NCBI GenBank assembly: GCA_044236545.1 | Contig: JBIIGI010000003.1 | Coordinates: 1 to 64,000 of the forward strand | DNA from: UBA6821 sp044236545 | GTDB lineage: Bacteria; Verrucomicrobiota; Verrucomicrobiia; Chthoniobacterales; UBA6821 | Direction of reading: 5' to 3' | DNA: 64,000 nt | Part shown: piece after piece, positions 7,353-16,166 of the stretch | Layout of the letters: every line of letters starts with the position of its first letter | How positions within the stretch are numbered: position 1 is the first letter of the stretch | Position numbers and translations under genes: made by a program | The notes under the pieces: model-generated | Told to the model about the DNA's origin: nothing | Databases searched by the model: none | What the model saw: the letters and a program-made list of their open reading frames with translations, nothing else

Positions 7353-8207
7353 ATGTCCTACGAAGATTCCGATCCAGCATTCCAGCTCTACCTGCGCCAG
7401 ATCGCGCAATACCCGCTCCTCACGCCTGCCGAGGAGATCTCCCTTGCCGCCAAGATCAAGAAGGGTAACAAGGCGGCCAAGGCTCAGATGATCCGGGCCA
7501 ACCTCCGTCTGGTGGTCAAGATCGCCCGTGACTACGCCAACCTCAGCCTCCCGCTCCTGGACCTGATCTCCGAGGGCAACATCGGACTGGTGAAGGCTGT
7601 AGAGCGCTTCGATCCCTCCAAGGGCGGAAAGCTCTCCACCTACGGGGCCTGGTGGATCAAGCAGTCGATCAAGCGCGCCTTGGCTAATCAGGGCAAGACC
7701 ATCCGCCTGCCCGTCCATCTCGTCGACAAGATCGCAAAGATCCGCCGCGTAGGCGCAGGAATGAGTGACCAACTTGGACGCGACGTCACCGATGAGGAGA
7801 TCGCGGAGGAGGTGGGCATGTCCGCGGTCAAGGTGACCCAACTCAAACAAGCCGCCATCCGGCCGACTTCACTGGATGCACCCGTGGGAGAGGAGGACTC
7901 GACCGAGTTCGGGGAACTGGTCGGTGACGAGGCGGCGGTCGACCCATTCGAGCATCTGCGGGACAAGAATCTTCAGGAGGAGGTTGGCGATCTGCTGGGC
8001 CAACTTGACGAGCGGGAGAGGAAGATCATCAGCGCGCGCTTCGGCCTTGATGGTTCCGAGCCGATCACCTTGGAGCAGGTCGGGGAGAAGTTCGGCGTCA
8101 CCCGGGAAAGGATTCGTCAGGTCCAGAACAACGCACTTGGCAAGATGCGCCGGTCCCTGGCCAAGAGGGAGCGGGTCAACCCCGAGAAACTTGCCCGTGC
8201 CGCCTGA
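7353..8207 (+). CDS. RNA polymerase sigma-70 family factor (RpoD/RpoS-like group)
   Basis: 284 residues from ATG 7353, which has an AAGGAAA stretch upstream; the frame is open further up to 7281. Region 1.2 (DPAFQLYLRQIAQYPLLTPAEE), region 2 (NLRLVVKIARDYANLSLPLLDLISEGN then GGKLSTYGAWWIKQSI), region 3 and region 4 with helix-turn-helix TLEQVGEKFGVTRERIRQVQ are all present. It lacks the long region 1.1 and non-conserved insert of primary RpoD, so it is a short group 1/2 sigma factor. Whether it is the housekeeping or a stress sigma cannot be told from sequence alone. It faces recD2 convergently. Confidence 0.85.
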   Translation: MSYEDSDPAFQLYLRQIAQYPLLTPAEEISLAAKIKKGNKAAKAQMIRANLRLVVKIARDYANLSLPLLDLISEGNIGLVKAVERFDPSKGGKLSTYGAWWIKQSIKRALANQGKTIRLPVHLVDKIAKIRRVGAGMSDQLGRDVTDEEIAEEVGMSAVKVTQLKQAAIRPTSLDAPVGEEDSTEFGELVGDEAAVDPFEHLRDKNLQEEVGDLLGQLDERERKIISARFGLDGSEPITLEQVGEKFGVTRERIRQVQNNALGKMRRSLAKRERVNPEKLARAA

Positions 8208-8215
8208 CAGCAAAC

Positions 8216-8300
8216 GGTGAAAGGGTGAAAGGGTGAAAAGGTGAAAGGGTTGAATTGGGCTGTTCGCGGAGATGATTCCTCCTTTCGGCCTTTTCACTTT
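8216..8300. repeat. GGTGAAAG tandem repeat with inverted partner, possible bidirectional terminator
   Basis: Four 8-bp units (GGTGAAAG, third unit with one change) run from 8216 to 8247, followed by GGTTGAA. The right side (CCTTTTCACTTTTCAACC) is roughly complementary, so the convergent rpoD-like and recD2 transcripts could both end in an imperfect hairpin. Confidence 0.45.
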
Positions 8301-10532
8301 TCAACCTTTTAACTCTCCATCGGTCAACCGATGGAGCAGCCCCCCGTGCCGGTGGCGGGTGGATTCGTTCCGGACCGCCATGCCAAGCGCCTTCTTCTGG
8401 CCCACGAGCACGACCATCCGCTTGCCGCGGGTGACTCCCGTGTAGAGAAGGTTCCGCTGCAGCAGGAGATACTGCTGCATGGCGAGCGGAATCACGACGA
8501 CGGGGAACTCCGATCCCTGGCTCTTGTGGATCGTGATGGCGTAGGCCAGCTCGAGTTCGTCGAGTTCGCCATACTCGTAGATGACATCACGCTTTCCGAA
8601 ACGCACCACGAGCTGCTTCTCCTCCCTGTCCATCGTGCGGATGCGACCGATGTCCCCGTTGAAGACCTCCTTGTCGTAGTTGTTCGAGGTCTGGATCACC
8701 TTGTCGCCGGTGCGGAAGAGGTTCCCGTAGGCCTGATATTCGTCCCGGTATTCGCTGCGTGGATTGAGAGCCGACTGCAGGCGTAGATTCAGTTCCTTGA
8801 TGCCGAGGCTTCCCCGGTGCATGGGGCTGAGGATCTGGATTCCATCGACCGGGTCGACCCCGAGATGCTTGGGCAACCGGTCGCGCACCATTGAGACAAG
8901 AGTGGCGGCGCACTCCTCGGCATCCTCACGGTTGACAAAGAGGAAGTCGGAATCCTTCGGCGCCTCGATGATGTCGGGGATCTCGCCGCGGTTGATCGAG
9001 TGCGCTCCGCTGATGATCCTACTGTCGCCCGCCTGTCGGAAGATTTCGCGCAGATGGACGACCGGGATCATCCCGCTCCGGATGATGTCGCCCAGGACAA
9101 GCCCCGGGCCGACGCTCGGGAGTTGGTCGGCATCGCCGACGAGGATCAGGCGTGCCTTCCCGGGAAGGGCGTCGAGAAGGCGGCTCATGAGCGGCACGTC
9201 GACCATCGAGACCTCGTCAACCACCACGACATCGCCCTCGAGGGGATTGGAGGCATTCCTCTGGAAGCCCCCCCGGGCGGGCTGAAACTCCAGCAGTCGG
9301 TGCAGCGTGGAGGCCTCCAGGCCTGTCGCCTCGGCCAGGCGCTGGGCCGCACGGCCCGTGGGAGCCGCGAGAAGGCACTTGAGCTTCTTGGCAGTGAGGA
9401 TTTTCAGGAGGGACTGGACCAGCGTGGTCTTCCCGACACCAGGACCTCCCGTGATGACGACCGCCCGGCTTCGCAGCGCTATCCTGAGGGCATCGTGCTG
9501 GCTGGGGGAGAGTTTGCGGCCGGTCTTTTCCTCGACCCAGGGGATCGCCTTCTCCGTGTCGATGGGAGGATCGGGTTCCTTGGCTTTCGAGAGTCTGAGA
9601 AGTTGGCGGGCAATCCGCTCTTCGGCATCGCGGAGGTTGGGAAGAAAGATCAGGTCCTCTCCGGCGATCTTCTCGGAGAGGATCCGCGCATCCTTGAGAT
9701 GGCGCTCGAAGGCTTCGGCCACAACCGATTCATCGACCTCAAGGAGACGGGAAGCCCCTTCCAGCAGATCGCGGCGAGGCACGGCGCAGTGCCCCTCCGT
9801 CGTGGCCTGATCCAGGAGATGTTCGATGGCGGCGCGTGCCCGGAGCAGGGAGTCGGCCTCCAGTCCGAGCTTCTCGGCCACGCTATCGGCGGAGTGGAAC
9901 CCGATGCCGTGGATGTCGCGGGCAAGCCGGTAGGGATCCGCGCGGATGAGTTCGATCGCCTCGGCACCGTAGGACTTGTAGATGCGCACGGCGCGGTTGG
10001 TTCCGAGGCCGTGGGCATGGAGGAAGAGCATGATGTCGCGCACCACTTTCTGCTCGGCCCAGGCATCCTTGATCCTCTGCCTGCGCTCGCGACCGATGCC
10101 CTCGACTTCCTGGAGACGCTTCGACTGGTTCTCGATGATGTCGAAGACCTTCTCCCCGAACTTCTTCACCAGCTTTGTCGCGTAGACGGGGCCGATCCCC
10201 TTGATCATCCCGCTTCCGAGATACTTCTCGATGCCCTCGAGGGAAGTCGGTGGCTGGGTCTTGAGCCTGTGCGCCTTGAGTTGGATCCCGTGATCGCGGT
10301 CCCGTTCCCAGCTCCCCTGGGCGGTCACCCACTCGCCCGGTGCCACGGAGGGAAGACTGCCGAGGACGGCGACCGGTTCCTTCCGGCCCTGCACCTTCAC
10401 CTTGAGGATGCAGAATCCGGTCTCCTCGTTATGGAAGGTGACACGCTCCACCTGCCCGCTGAGGGCGTCATCGGGCCCGCCGGGAACCGGCTCATTGTCC
10501 GGCTTTTTTCGGAAAGGTCGGCGCGGAGGCAT
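8301..10532 (-). CDS. recD2: RecD2-type ATP-dependent DNA helicase
   Basis: 743 residues. The N-terminal OB-like part (GQVERVTFHNEETGFCILKVKVQGR) and the helix-hairpin-helix region (YLGSGMIKGIGPVYATKLVKKFG) are those of RecD2, the RecBCD-independent form. The motor has Walker A GGPGVGKTT near residue 365, Walker B VVVDEVSMVD, and C-terminal UvrD_C_2 motifs ending in AYAITIHKSQGSEFP and LLYTGVTRGKR. Family enzymes unwind DNA 5' to 3' and act in repair. The first 20 residues are basic and Pro-rich, longer than strictly needed. No recB/recC genes lie nearby. Confidence 0.93.
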   Translation of the reverse strand: MPPRRPFRKKPDNEPVPGGPDDALSGQVERVTFHNEETGFCILKVKVQGRKEPVAVLGSLPSVAPGEWVTAQGSWERDRDHGIQLKAHRLKTQPPTSLEGIEKYLGSGMIKGIGPVYATKLVKKFGEKVFDIIENQSKRLQEVEGIGRERRQRIKDAWAEQKVVRDIMLFLHAHGLGTNRAVRIYKSYGAEAIELIRADPYRLARDIHGIGFHSADSVAEKLGLEADSLLRARAAIEHLLDQATTEGHCAVPRRDLLEGASRLLEVDESVVAEAFERHLKDARILSEKIAGEDLIFLPNLRDAEERIARQLLRLSKAKEPDPPIDTEKAIPWVEEKTGRKLSPSQHDALRIALRSRAVVITGGPGVGKTTLVQSLLKILTAKKLKCLLAAPTGRAAQRLAEATGLEASTLHRLLEFQPARGGFQRNASNPLEGDVVVVDEVSMVDVPLMSRLLDALPGKARLILVGDADQLPSVGPGLVLGDIIRSGMIPVVHLREIFRQAGDSRIISGAHSINRGEIPDIIEAPKDSDFLFVNREDAEECAATLVSMVRDRLPKHLGVDPVDGIQILSPMHRGSLGIKELNLRLQSALNPRSEYRDEYQAYGNLFRTGDKVIQTSNNYDKEVFNGDIGRIRTMDREEKQLVVRFGKRDVIYEYGELDELELAYAITIHKSQGSEFPVVVIPLAMQQYLLLQRNLLYTGVTRGKRMVVLVGQKKALGMAVRNESTRHRHGGLLHRLTDGELKG

Positions 10533-10570
10533 GGTTGATCATGCCACGGGAATCCCTTGACGCCAATGCA

Positions 10571-11113
10571 TCACTCTCCGGCGATCATGGCCAGAACCCG
10601 TTCTGCCTGCTTGAGGTGGAGACTGAGGTGGAATCCGAACATGCAGTGCCACTTGTGGGCATCAAAGGGGCCGAAGATCGGATGGGGGCGCTGGGCGGTT
10701 CCGCGCAGGGAGGGCAACGAGGATAGCATGGACAGATAATCGTCAACCGATTGCCGGAAATAACCAATCTGCTCGGATCCTGATACTCCAATGGGAAGAA
10801 CATCGGTCTTGGGATTGATGAGCGCGGCGCCCGCCGGCTCCTTTCCCAGGGTCAGGGCCTCCACCATGGCGGCGATGCTTCGGTTCACGATCACGTTGTG
10901 TTCCAGAATCTGAAAGAACGACCACCCGCGCATTTCTGGATCCACGCCGATCATGGGATGCACGGTCACTTGTTCCATTCCCTCGCCGGCACCGAAGCGA
11001 TCCGCCAACCTCAGGTAGGCATCGGCATTACTCCGGATCATCCCTGAGGCCTTATTACGGGAGGTCAGCAGAAACTTGGTGCGAATGATCGCCTTGATCG
11101 CGGGATTGCTCAT
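10571..11113 (-). CDS. DinB-like metal-binding four-helix protein
   Basis: 180 residues. An internal ILEHNVIVNRSIA helix and a C-terminal HPIFGPFDAHKWHCMFGFH then LSLHLKQAERV carry the spaced His residues typical of the DinB/YfiT superfamily metal site. The second segment resembles the DinB_2 pattern G-x-x-x-x-x-x-H-x-x-H-x-x-H. Members are thiol transferases or metal-dependent hydrolases, mostly uncharacterised. It lies just upstream of recD2 on the same strand (38 bp gap). Substrate unknown. Confidence 0.65.
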   Translation of the reverse strand: MSNPAIKAIIRTKFLLTSRNKASGMIRSNADAYLRLADRFGAGEGMEQVTVHPMIGVDPEMRGWSFFQILEHNVIVNRSIAAMVEALTLGKEPAGAALINPKTDVLPIGVSGSEQIGYFRQSVDDYLSMLSSLPSLRGTAQRPHPIFGPFDAHKWHCMFGFHLSLHLKQAERVLAMIAGE

Positions 11114-11457
11114 CGGAATGAATTAACCAAAAATTTGCATTAGGAACCGGAAAACCCATTATAAAGGGGTTAAAATGGTTAGAAACGTTACAATGTTACA
11201 AGGTGGATCAGGAAACCCCTGAACCTGAATTCGAGAAGGTGCCTTCAAGAAGTTTGCTGATCATGGCAAGGCTGGGAGAGAGGATTGAGTGTCTGCTGTC
11301 AGCCCTTTGTAACGTTTCAACGCTTCAACGTTTTTAACTCCCTGAGTTACTGAGGCCCCACCATCCGGGTAAACCATCCAGACCTGTCGCCGCTACCCTA
11401 TCGGATCATCTAGGATTAAGATGGAACTCAGGAACTCAAGAAGAGACAAATACACCC
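11114..11457. other. intergenic region with inverted repeat and AACTCAGGAA copy
   Basis: 344 bp without a gene between divergent genes. AAACGTTACAATGTTACAAGG (start at about 11184, 20 of these bases count) has an inverted counterpart at about 11310-11335 (CCTTTGTAACGTTTCAACG), giving a large possible hairpin. A copy of the dispersed AACTCAGGAA motif lies at 11425-11434, 24 bp before the dienelactone hydrolase start. Both flanking promoters must be here, but I cannot place a convincing -10/-35 pair. Confidence 0.5.
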
Positions 11458-12198
11458 ATGACCCTGCAGGAAGCCTCCCATTTTGATCTGCCCACCCCGA
11501 CCGGTCCGATGCGCGTGCACCGCTTCCTGCCGCAGGAGGGGAGTTGGCCAACCGTGATCCTCTACTCTGAGATCTACCAGATGACCGGGCCGATTCAGCG
11601 ACTTGCGGCGAGGCTTGCCTGCGAGGGATTTGAGGTGCTCGTCCCCGAAGTCTACCACGAGTATGAGGCGCCGGGCACCGTGCTGGCCTATGACAAGGAG
11701 GGGACGGATCGCGGAAACTTTCTCAAGTTCGAGAAATCGGTCGAGGGCTTTGATTCCGATGCCAAGGCTTTGATTGATTCCGTTAACGCGCGACCTGGGT
11801 ATCGCTGGAAGGGAGTTGGAACGATCGGCTTCTGCCTCGGGGGACATCTCGCCTTCCGTGCGGCTTTGGATCCGAGAGTCACCGCCTCGGCTTGCTGGTA
11901 TCCCACGGACATTCACTCTGCCACCCTCGGCAAGGGAAAAAGCGACGACACGCTGGCACGGAGCGGAGAAATCGCTGCTGAGTTGCTCCTGATCTGGGGC
12001 CGGCAGGATCCCCATGTCCCCGCCGAGGGGCGTCGAAAGATCTACGATCACCTCACCGAGGCCGGGAGAAACTTCACCTGGCACGAGTTCAACGCTGCCC
12101 ACGCCTTCGCCCGTGATGAAGGGATTCGCTATGATGAGGCGGCGACGCGACTTGGGTGGGTGTTAACTCTCGAACTCTTTAAGCGGAAGTTGGTTTAG
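11458..12198 (+). CDS. dienelactone hydrolase family protein
   Basis: 246 residues with an alpha/beta hydrolase fold. The catalytic triad is visible: Cys in GFCLGG (about residue 125), Asp in WGRQDPHVP and His in NAAHAFARDE, the cysteine-nucleophile arrangement of dienelactone hydrolases. Early strand YSEIYQMTGPIQRLAARLA fits the family's helper Glu and oxyanion loop. No signal peptide, so cytoplasmic. Dienelactone hydrolases act in chloroaromatic breakdown, but most genomic members have unknown substrates, and no catabolic genes lie nearby. Confidence 0.85.
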   Translation: MTLQEASHFDLPTPTGPMRVHRFLPQEGSWPTVILYSEIYQMTGPIQRLAARLACEGFEVLVPEVYHEYEAPGTVLAYDKEGTDRGNFLKFEKSVEGFDSDAKALIDSVNARPGYRWKGVGTIGFCLGGHLAFRAALDPRVTASACWYPTDIHSATLGKGKSDDTLARSGEIAAELLLIWGRQDPHVPAEGRRKIYDHLTEAGRNFTWHEFNAAHAFARDEGIRYDEAATRLGWVLTLELFKRKLV

Positions 12199-12387
12199 GC
12201 TCGGGATATCGGCGGATAGCGTCGTTGGTCTGCGCCCGCATTGTGATTCACACAGCTTTTCTTTCCCGCCTAGCTCTCCATCCGATCTTTTGAGCCTTGG
12301 GGCATTAGTTAATAACTATTAACTTCGGCAGGGTCTGGTTCCTTGGTCTTTTCCTGACTTCCTGAGTTCCTGATTAAATCTGCATCA

Positions 12388-13485
12388 TCAGTCTCTCCTT
12401 ATCCTCCCCGAGATCATCACATCAGGGCCGATTTTTTTGTAGGTAGCATTAGTGAGGCGGAGGGCTTCCTCATAGCAGTCAACCCCCTTGCCGCCGATGG
12501 CGGGAACTTTTCCACCTTGTATCACCGGTGCGATGAAGAAGCGGACTTCATCGACCAAGTTGCACTTGAAGGCTTCTCCGAGTGTCTGCCCTCCCCCCTC
12601 GATCAGGACGCTCGAGATACCCCGCTTCGCTAGTTCCTGCAGAACCTTCCGCAGAGTCATGCCTGTAAAACGCAGGGTGCGGTCGCGGTGGGTGTCGGTG
12701 AGGAGTTGGGATTTCTTGGGGATTTTTCCGCTACGTGACCAGACGATGCGCCAGGGTTGCGGATGCCCCTTTGCTAGTTTGATGCCACGGATTGTGAGAG
12801 CGGGATCATCAGCACGGACGGTGCCACCTCCGACAAGGATCGCCTCGACTGAGGCCCGGAGGCGCATCGCTTCCCTCCGACTGGCGGTGGAGGTGATCCA
12901 TCGTCGCTGGGGAGGGGAGTCGATCCGACCATCGAGCGACATCCCCGCCTTGGCGATGACCCAGGGGAGCCCCGTGGATGCACGGTGGTTCCAATGGGAG
13001 TTCAACGCTGCACATTCCCTTGAGAGGATGCCCTCGGTCACTTCGATGCCGGCCTTGCGGAGAATCTTTGCCGCCCGTCCCCGGTGTCGTTTGTCGGGAT
13101 CGGTAGCGCCGTAGACGACCCGTGAGATCCCCGCTGCGATGATGGCCTCGGTGCAAGGTGGGGTCTTCCCGTGTGAGGAGCAGGGCTCCAGAGTGACGTA
13201 GAGGGTGGCGCCTGCGGCTCGGAGTTGGGAGATGGGAGATGGGAGTTTGGGATGGCTCCTATCTCCGATCTTACATCTTCTATCTTCCAGTTTTCGGATG
13301 GCCTCGATCTCGGCGTGGGGGAGGCCTGCGGCGCTGTGGTAGCCCTTGGCGATGATCTTGCCTCCCTTCACGATCACGGCCCCGACAGCCGGATTGGGGG
13401 CTGTCCGTTGAAGCGCACGCGAAGCTTCCGTAATCGCCAAACGCATGAAACGTTCCTCGGATTTGGAATTGGGCCTCGATTTCAT
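12388..13485 (-). CDS. ribD: RibD bifunctional riboflavin deaminase/reductase with in-frame insertion
   Basis: 365 residues. The N-terminal deaminase zinc site is H57-A-E59 with PCSSHGKTPPC (Cys102 and Cys111). The C-terminal reductase follows from about residue 150 (VIAKAGMSLDGRI, ILVGGGTVRADDPALTIR, VLIEGGGQTLGEAF). It converts the first pyrimidine intermediate of riboflavin synthesis in two steps. Odd feature: between HAE and the PC motif lie about 25 extra residues (65-89). They are encoded by repetitive purine/pyrimidine-rich DNA (GGGAGATGGGAGATGGGAG at 13226-13244) that looks like an intergenic repeat inserted in frame. All catalytic residues survive. Other rib genes are not next to it. 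Confidence 0.88.
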   Translation of the reverse strand: MKSRPNSKSEERFMRLAITEASRALQRTAPNPAVGAVIVKGGKIIAKGYHSAAGLPHAEIEAIRKLEDRRCKIGDRSHPKLPSPISQLRAAGATLYVTLEPCSSHGKTPPCTEAIIAAGISRVVYGATDPDKRHRGRAAKILRKAGIEVTEGILSRECAALNSHWNHRASTGLPWVIAKAGMSLDGRIDSPPQRRWITSTASRREAMRLRASVEAILVGGGTVRADDPALTIRGIKLAKGHPQPWRIVWSRSGKIPKKSQLLTDTHRDRTLRFTGMTLRKVLQELAKRGISSVLIEGGGQTLGEAFKCNLVDEVRFFIAPVIQGGKVPAIGGKGVDCYEEALRLTNATYKKIGPDVMISGRIRRD

Positions 13486-13530
13486 CCTTTTTGTTTTGCT
13501 CCTCTTTGCCTGATGCGTCGAGGCTAGGGA

Positions 13531-14661
13531 ATGTCCATTTCAGAAAACAGCACTGACACGTCCCCGGCTCCGAAAATCAGACCCGGGCAGGAGGTCTCCC
13601 TCGAGATCAATGATATCGGTTTTGGAGGGAAGGGCGTTGGCCGCATCGGCGGGATCGCCTGCTTTGTCCCCGGCGTGATCGATGGGGAGAAGGTCGGCGC
13701 GCGTATCCGCAAGGTGAAGTCGCGTTTACTGGAGGCTGATCTACTGGAGGTGACCGAGCCCTCGCCGCACCGGATTCCCGCCCCGTGTCCTGTTTTCCTG
13801 AAATGCGGTGGTTGCGCCTACCAGCATATCGACTATTCTCATCAGCTCCGCATCAAGGAGACGCAGCTTCGCGAGGCGCTTCGGAGGCTGGGAGGTCTTA
13901 CCGATCCCCCCGTGGCCGCGATGATTCCGTCGCCGGAGCCTTATAGTTACCGCAACCGGATCACCGTCCATGTCCGTGAGGGGAAGGCCGGGTTCTTCGA
14001 GCAGGGCTCGAACCGCGTCGTTCCGGTGATCAAATGCCTGATCGCCTCCGGCGAGGTCGATCTCGGATTTCAGGATCTGCTCAAGTCCCGTCCGAGGGAC
14101 GGGGACTACCTGATCGGCGAGAAGAAGCGCTTCGGCGGCTTCCGTCAGGTCAACAACGCCGTGGCTGAGATCCTCAAGAAGACGGTCCGCGAGGCTGTCA
14201 GGCCCTCCGACGAGTCCAGCCCGATCCGTGAACTGCTGGTTGATGCCTATTGCGGTGCGGGTTTCTTCGCCCACGAGCTTCAGGGGCTCTTCACCAAGGT
14301 GATCGGGATCGAGCGATCGATTGCCTCGGTGGCGATGGCGAGCCGTCAGGCGGCGGAGAATGAGGAGTATCTCGCCGGCGACGTGGAGCAGATGCTTCAT
14401 GCGGCCCTCTCGGCCGGATCATCCGCAGGCACCGTGCTCCTGCTCGATCCTCCCTCGGAGGGATTGGCGGAGCTTGCCACGCAGACGATCCTGGAGCGCC
14501 CCCCCGCGAGAATCGTCTATGTCTCGTGCAATCCGGCAACGCTTGCCCGTGATGCCAAGCGCCTTGCGGAGCGCTACAGGCTCCTTCAGGTGACACCGCT
14601 CGATATGTTCCCGCAGACGGCCGAGATTGAGTCGGTTTCCGTTTTTCAACTCATTCCATGA
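13531..14661 (+). CDS. TrmA/RlmD-family RNA (uracil-5)-methyltransferase
   Basis: 376 residues. N-terminal TRAM domain (PGQEVSLEINDIGFGGKGVGR), an iron-sulphur cysteine motif (CPVFLKCGGCAYQH), the SAM site (LLVDAYCGAGFFAHEL) and the catalytic cysteine in YVSCNPATLARD, with a late Glu in TAEIESV. These are the marks of the family that methylates U54 of tRNA or U747/U1939 of 23S rRNA. Which RNA is modified cannot be decided. Divergent from ribD (45 bp gap) and overlapping the next gene by 4 bp. Confidence 0.88.
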   Translation: MSISENSTDTSPAPKIRPGQEVSLEINDIGFGGKGVGRIGGIACFVPGVIDGEKVGARIRKVKSRLLEADLLEVTEPSPHRIPAPCPVFLKCGGCAYQHIDYSHQLRIKETQLREALRRLGGLTDPPVAAMIPSPEPYSYRNRITVHVREGKAGFFEQGSNRVVPVIKCLIASGEVDLGFQDLLKSRPRDGDYLIGEKKRFGGFRQVNNAVAEILKKTVREAVRPSDESSPIRELLVDAYCGAGFFAHELQGLFTKVIGIERSIASVAMASRQAAENEEYLAGDVEQMLHAALSAGSSAGTVLLLDPPSEGLAELATQTILERPPARIVYVSCNPATLARDAKRLAERYRLLQVTPLDMFPQTAEIESVSVFQLIP

Positions 14662-15842
14662 TCACGCGACGCTTCGGCCGGACCGGTCTCGAGATGCCCG
14701 TCCTCTCCTGCGGGGGGATGCGCTACCAGCACAGTTGGAACGACAAGGATGCCGGCGGGATCACGCCCGAGGGACAGGCCAACCTCGAGGAGTGCATCCG
14801 CAAGGCGCTCGCCTCCGGCATCAACCACATCGAGACCGCCCGTGGCTACGGCACCTCGGAGGTCCAGTTGGGAAAAATCCTTCCCCGTCTTCCTCGCGGG
14901 GAAATGATCATCCAGACCAAGGTCGCCCCGTCCTCCGCCACGGACTTCCGCGCGACCTTCGATCAGTCGATGAGCAACCTGCAGTTGGGACATGTCGACC
15001 TTCTCTCCATCCACGGGATCAACAACCGGGAGTGCTGGGAGGAGACGATCCGTCCCGGCGGGGCGCTCGAGGCGGCGCGGCAGATCATCCATGAGGGGAG
15101 GGCCACCTTCCTCGGTTTCTCGACGCACGCCCCGTGCGATCTCATCGAGGAGATCGTGGAGAGCGATGCCTTCGACTATGTGAACCTCCATTGGTATTTC
15201 ATGAACCGCACTAACTGGTGCGCCGTCGAGGCGGCCACCAGGCATGACATGGGGGTCTTCATCATCAGCCCCACGGAGAAGGGGGGATGCATGCACCAAC
15301 CCTCTGAAAAACTCTCCGGGCTCTGCTCTCCCTATTCGCCGATGGTCTTCAACGACCTCTACTGCCTCATGCATCCCGAGGTGCACACGCTGAGCATCGG
15401 AGCGGCGAGACCTTCGGATTTCGACGAGCATCTGAAGATCCTTCCCCTCATGGAACACAAGGATACCTGGGATCGGGTCCGCGAAACGGCGATGCGCCTC
15501 GAGGAGGAGTTTCAGCATACCAATGGATTTCCCATGCCCGCGCGCTGGGATCGGGATCTGCCACCCTTCGGGGAGGTGCCGGGCGGGATCAATCTGCAGG
15601 AGATCGTAAAACTCCGGGCGCTCGACCGGGCCTTCGACATGCAGGCATACGGGAAGCTCCGTTACAACCTGCTTGGGAACGGAGGGCATTGGTTCCCCGG
15701 CATCAATGCCGCGGAGTTCGACGAGGCCGCGATCGGAGAGATTGGCAGGAAGGCCGGATACCCCTCGTTGGTAAACTTCCTGCACGAAGCCCATGACCGC
15801 TTCGGCGATGCGCCCCGGAAGCGTCTCCAGCAGAATGACTGA
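14658..15842 (+). CDS. aldo/keto reductase family oxidoreductase
   Basis: 394 residues. RRFGRTGLEMPVLSCGGM opens the TIM barrel; INHIETARGYGTSE carries the catalytic Tyr, IIQTKV the Lys strand, and LLSIHGIN the His. The C-terminal part after about residue 280 is longer than in ordinary enzymes of the family and lacks the 4Fe-4S cysteines seen in some long members. Start overlaps the stop of the RNA methyltransferase (ATGA), so they are cotranscribed. Probably an NADPH-linked carbonyl reductase; substrate unknown. Confidence 0.85.
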   Translation: MITRRFGRTGLEMPVLSCGGMRYQHSWNDKDAGGITPEGQANLEECIRKALASGINHIETARGYGTSEVQLGKILPRLPRGEMIIQTKVAPSSATDFRATFDQSMSNLQLGHVDLLSIHGINNRECWEETIRPGGALEAARQIIHEGRATFLGFSTHAPCDLIEEIVESDAFDYVNLHWYFMNRTNWCAVEAATRHDMGVFIISPTEKGGCMHQPSEKLSGLCSPYSPMVFNDLYCLMHPEVHTLSIGAARPSDFDEHLKILPLMEHKDTWDRVRETAMRLEEEFQHTNGFPMPARWDRDLPPFGEVPGGINLQEIVKLRALDRAFDMQAYGKLRYNLLGNGGHWFPGINAAEFDEAAIGEIGRKAGYPSLVNFLHEAHDRFGDAPRKRLQQND

Positions 15843-16166
15843 AGATGATTAATATGGAACTCAGGAAGGCAGGAAAAATTAGTCTGTCATTAAGACTAGG
15901 ATATCAACTGATGAATACCCATCGCAGGCTCTGCCCGCCGTGCGCATGGAGGCTTTGTCCATCGACTTTTTGCATGTGACTGAAGCGCGTCGGCACCACG
16001 CGGATTTGTGACGAACTTGTTACAATCGGGAATATGACATTTTTAGGGGGCAAGGGCATCCTCGCCGCAGTTCAGAAAACCAAACCCCGAACCGATCATC
16101 CGCAAAGCCTGATTTTATAAGCATCCGCATCCCACCAAAAGCGATTTTCTATCAGAATCCCCTGTT
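15843..16166. other. intergenic region, one dispersed repeat copy
   Basis: 324 bp. An AACTCAGGAA copy lies at about 15858-15867. No coding frame, tRNA or clear terminator is seen; a promoter for the cyclophilin-like gene is presumably near 16090-16150. Confidence 0.5.

Noticed and set aside
9000..10538. Long plus-strand frame opposite recD2
   Set aside because: It is the antisense shadow of recD2 in GC-rich DNA, with no independent family pattern.
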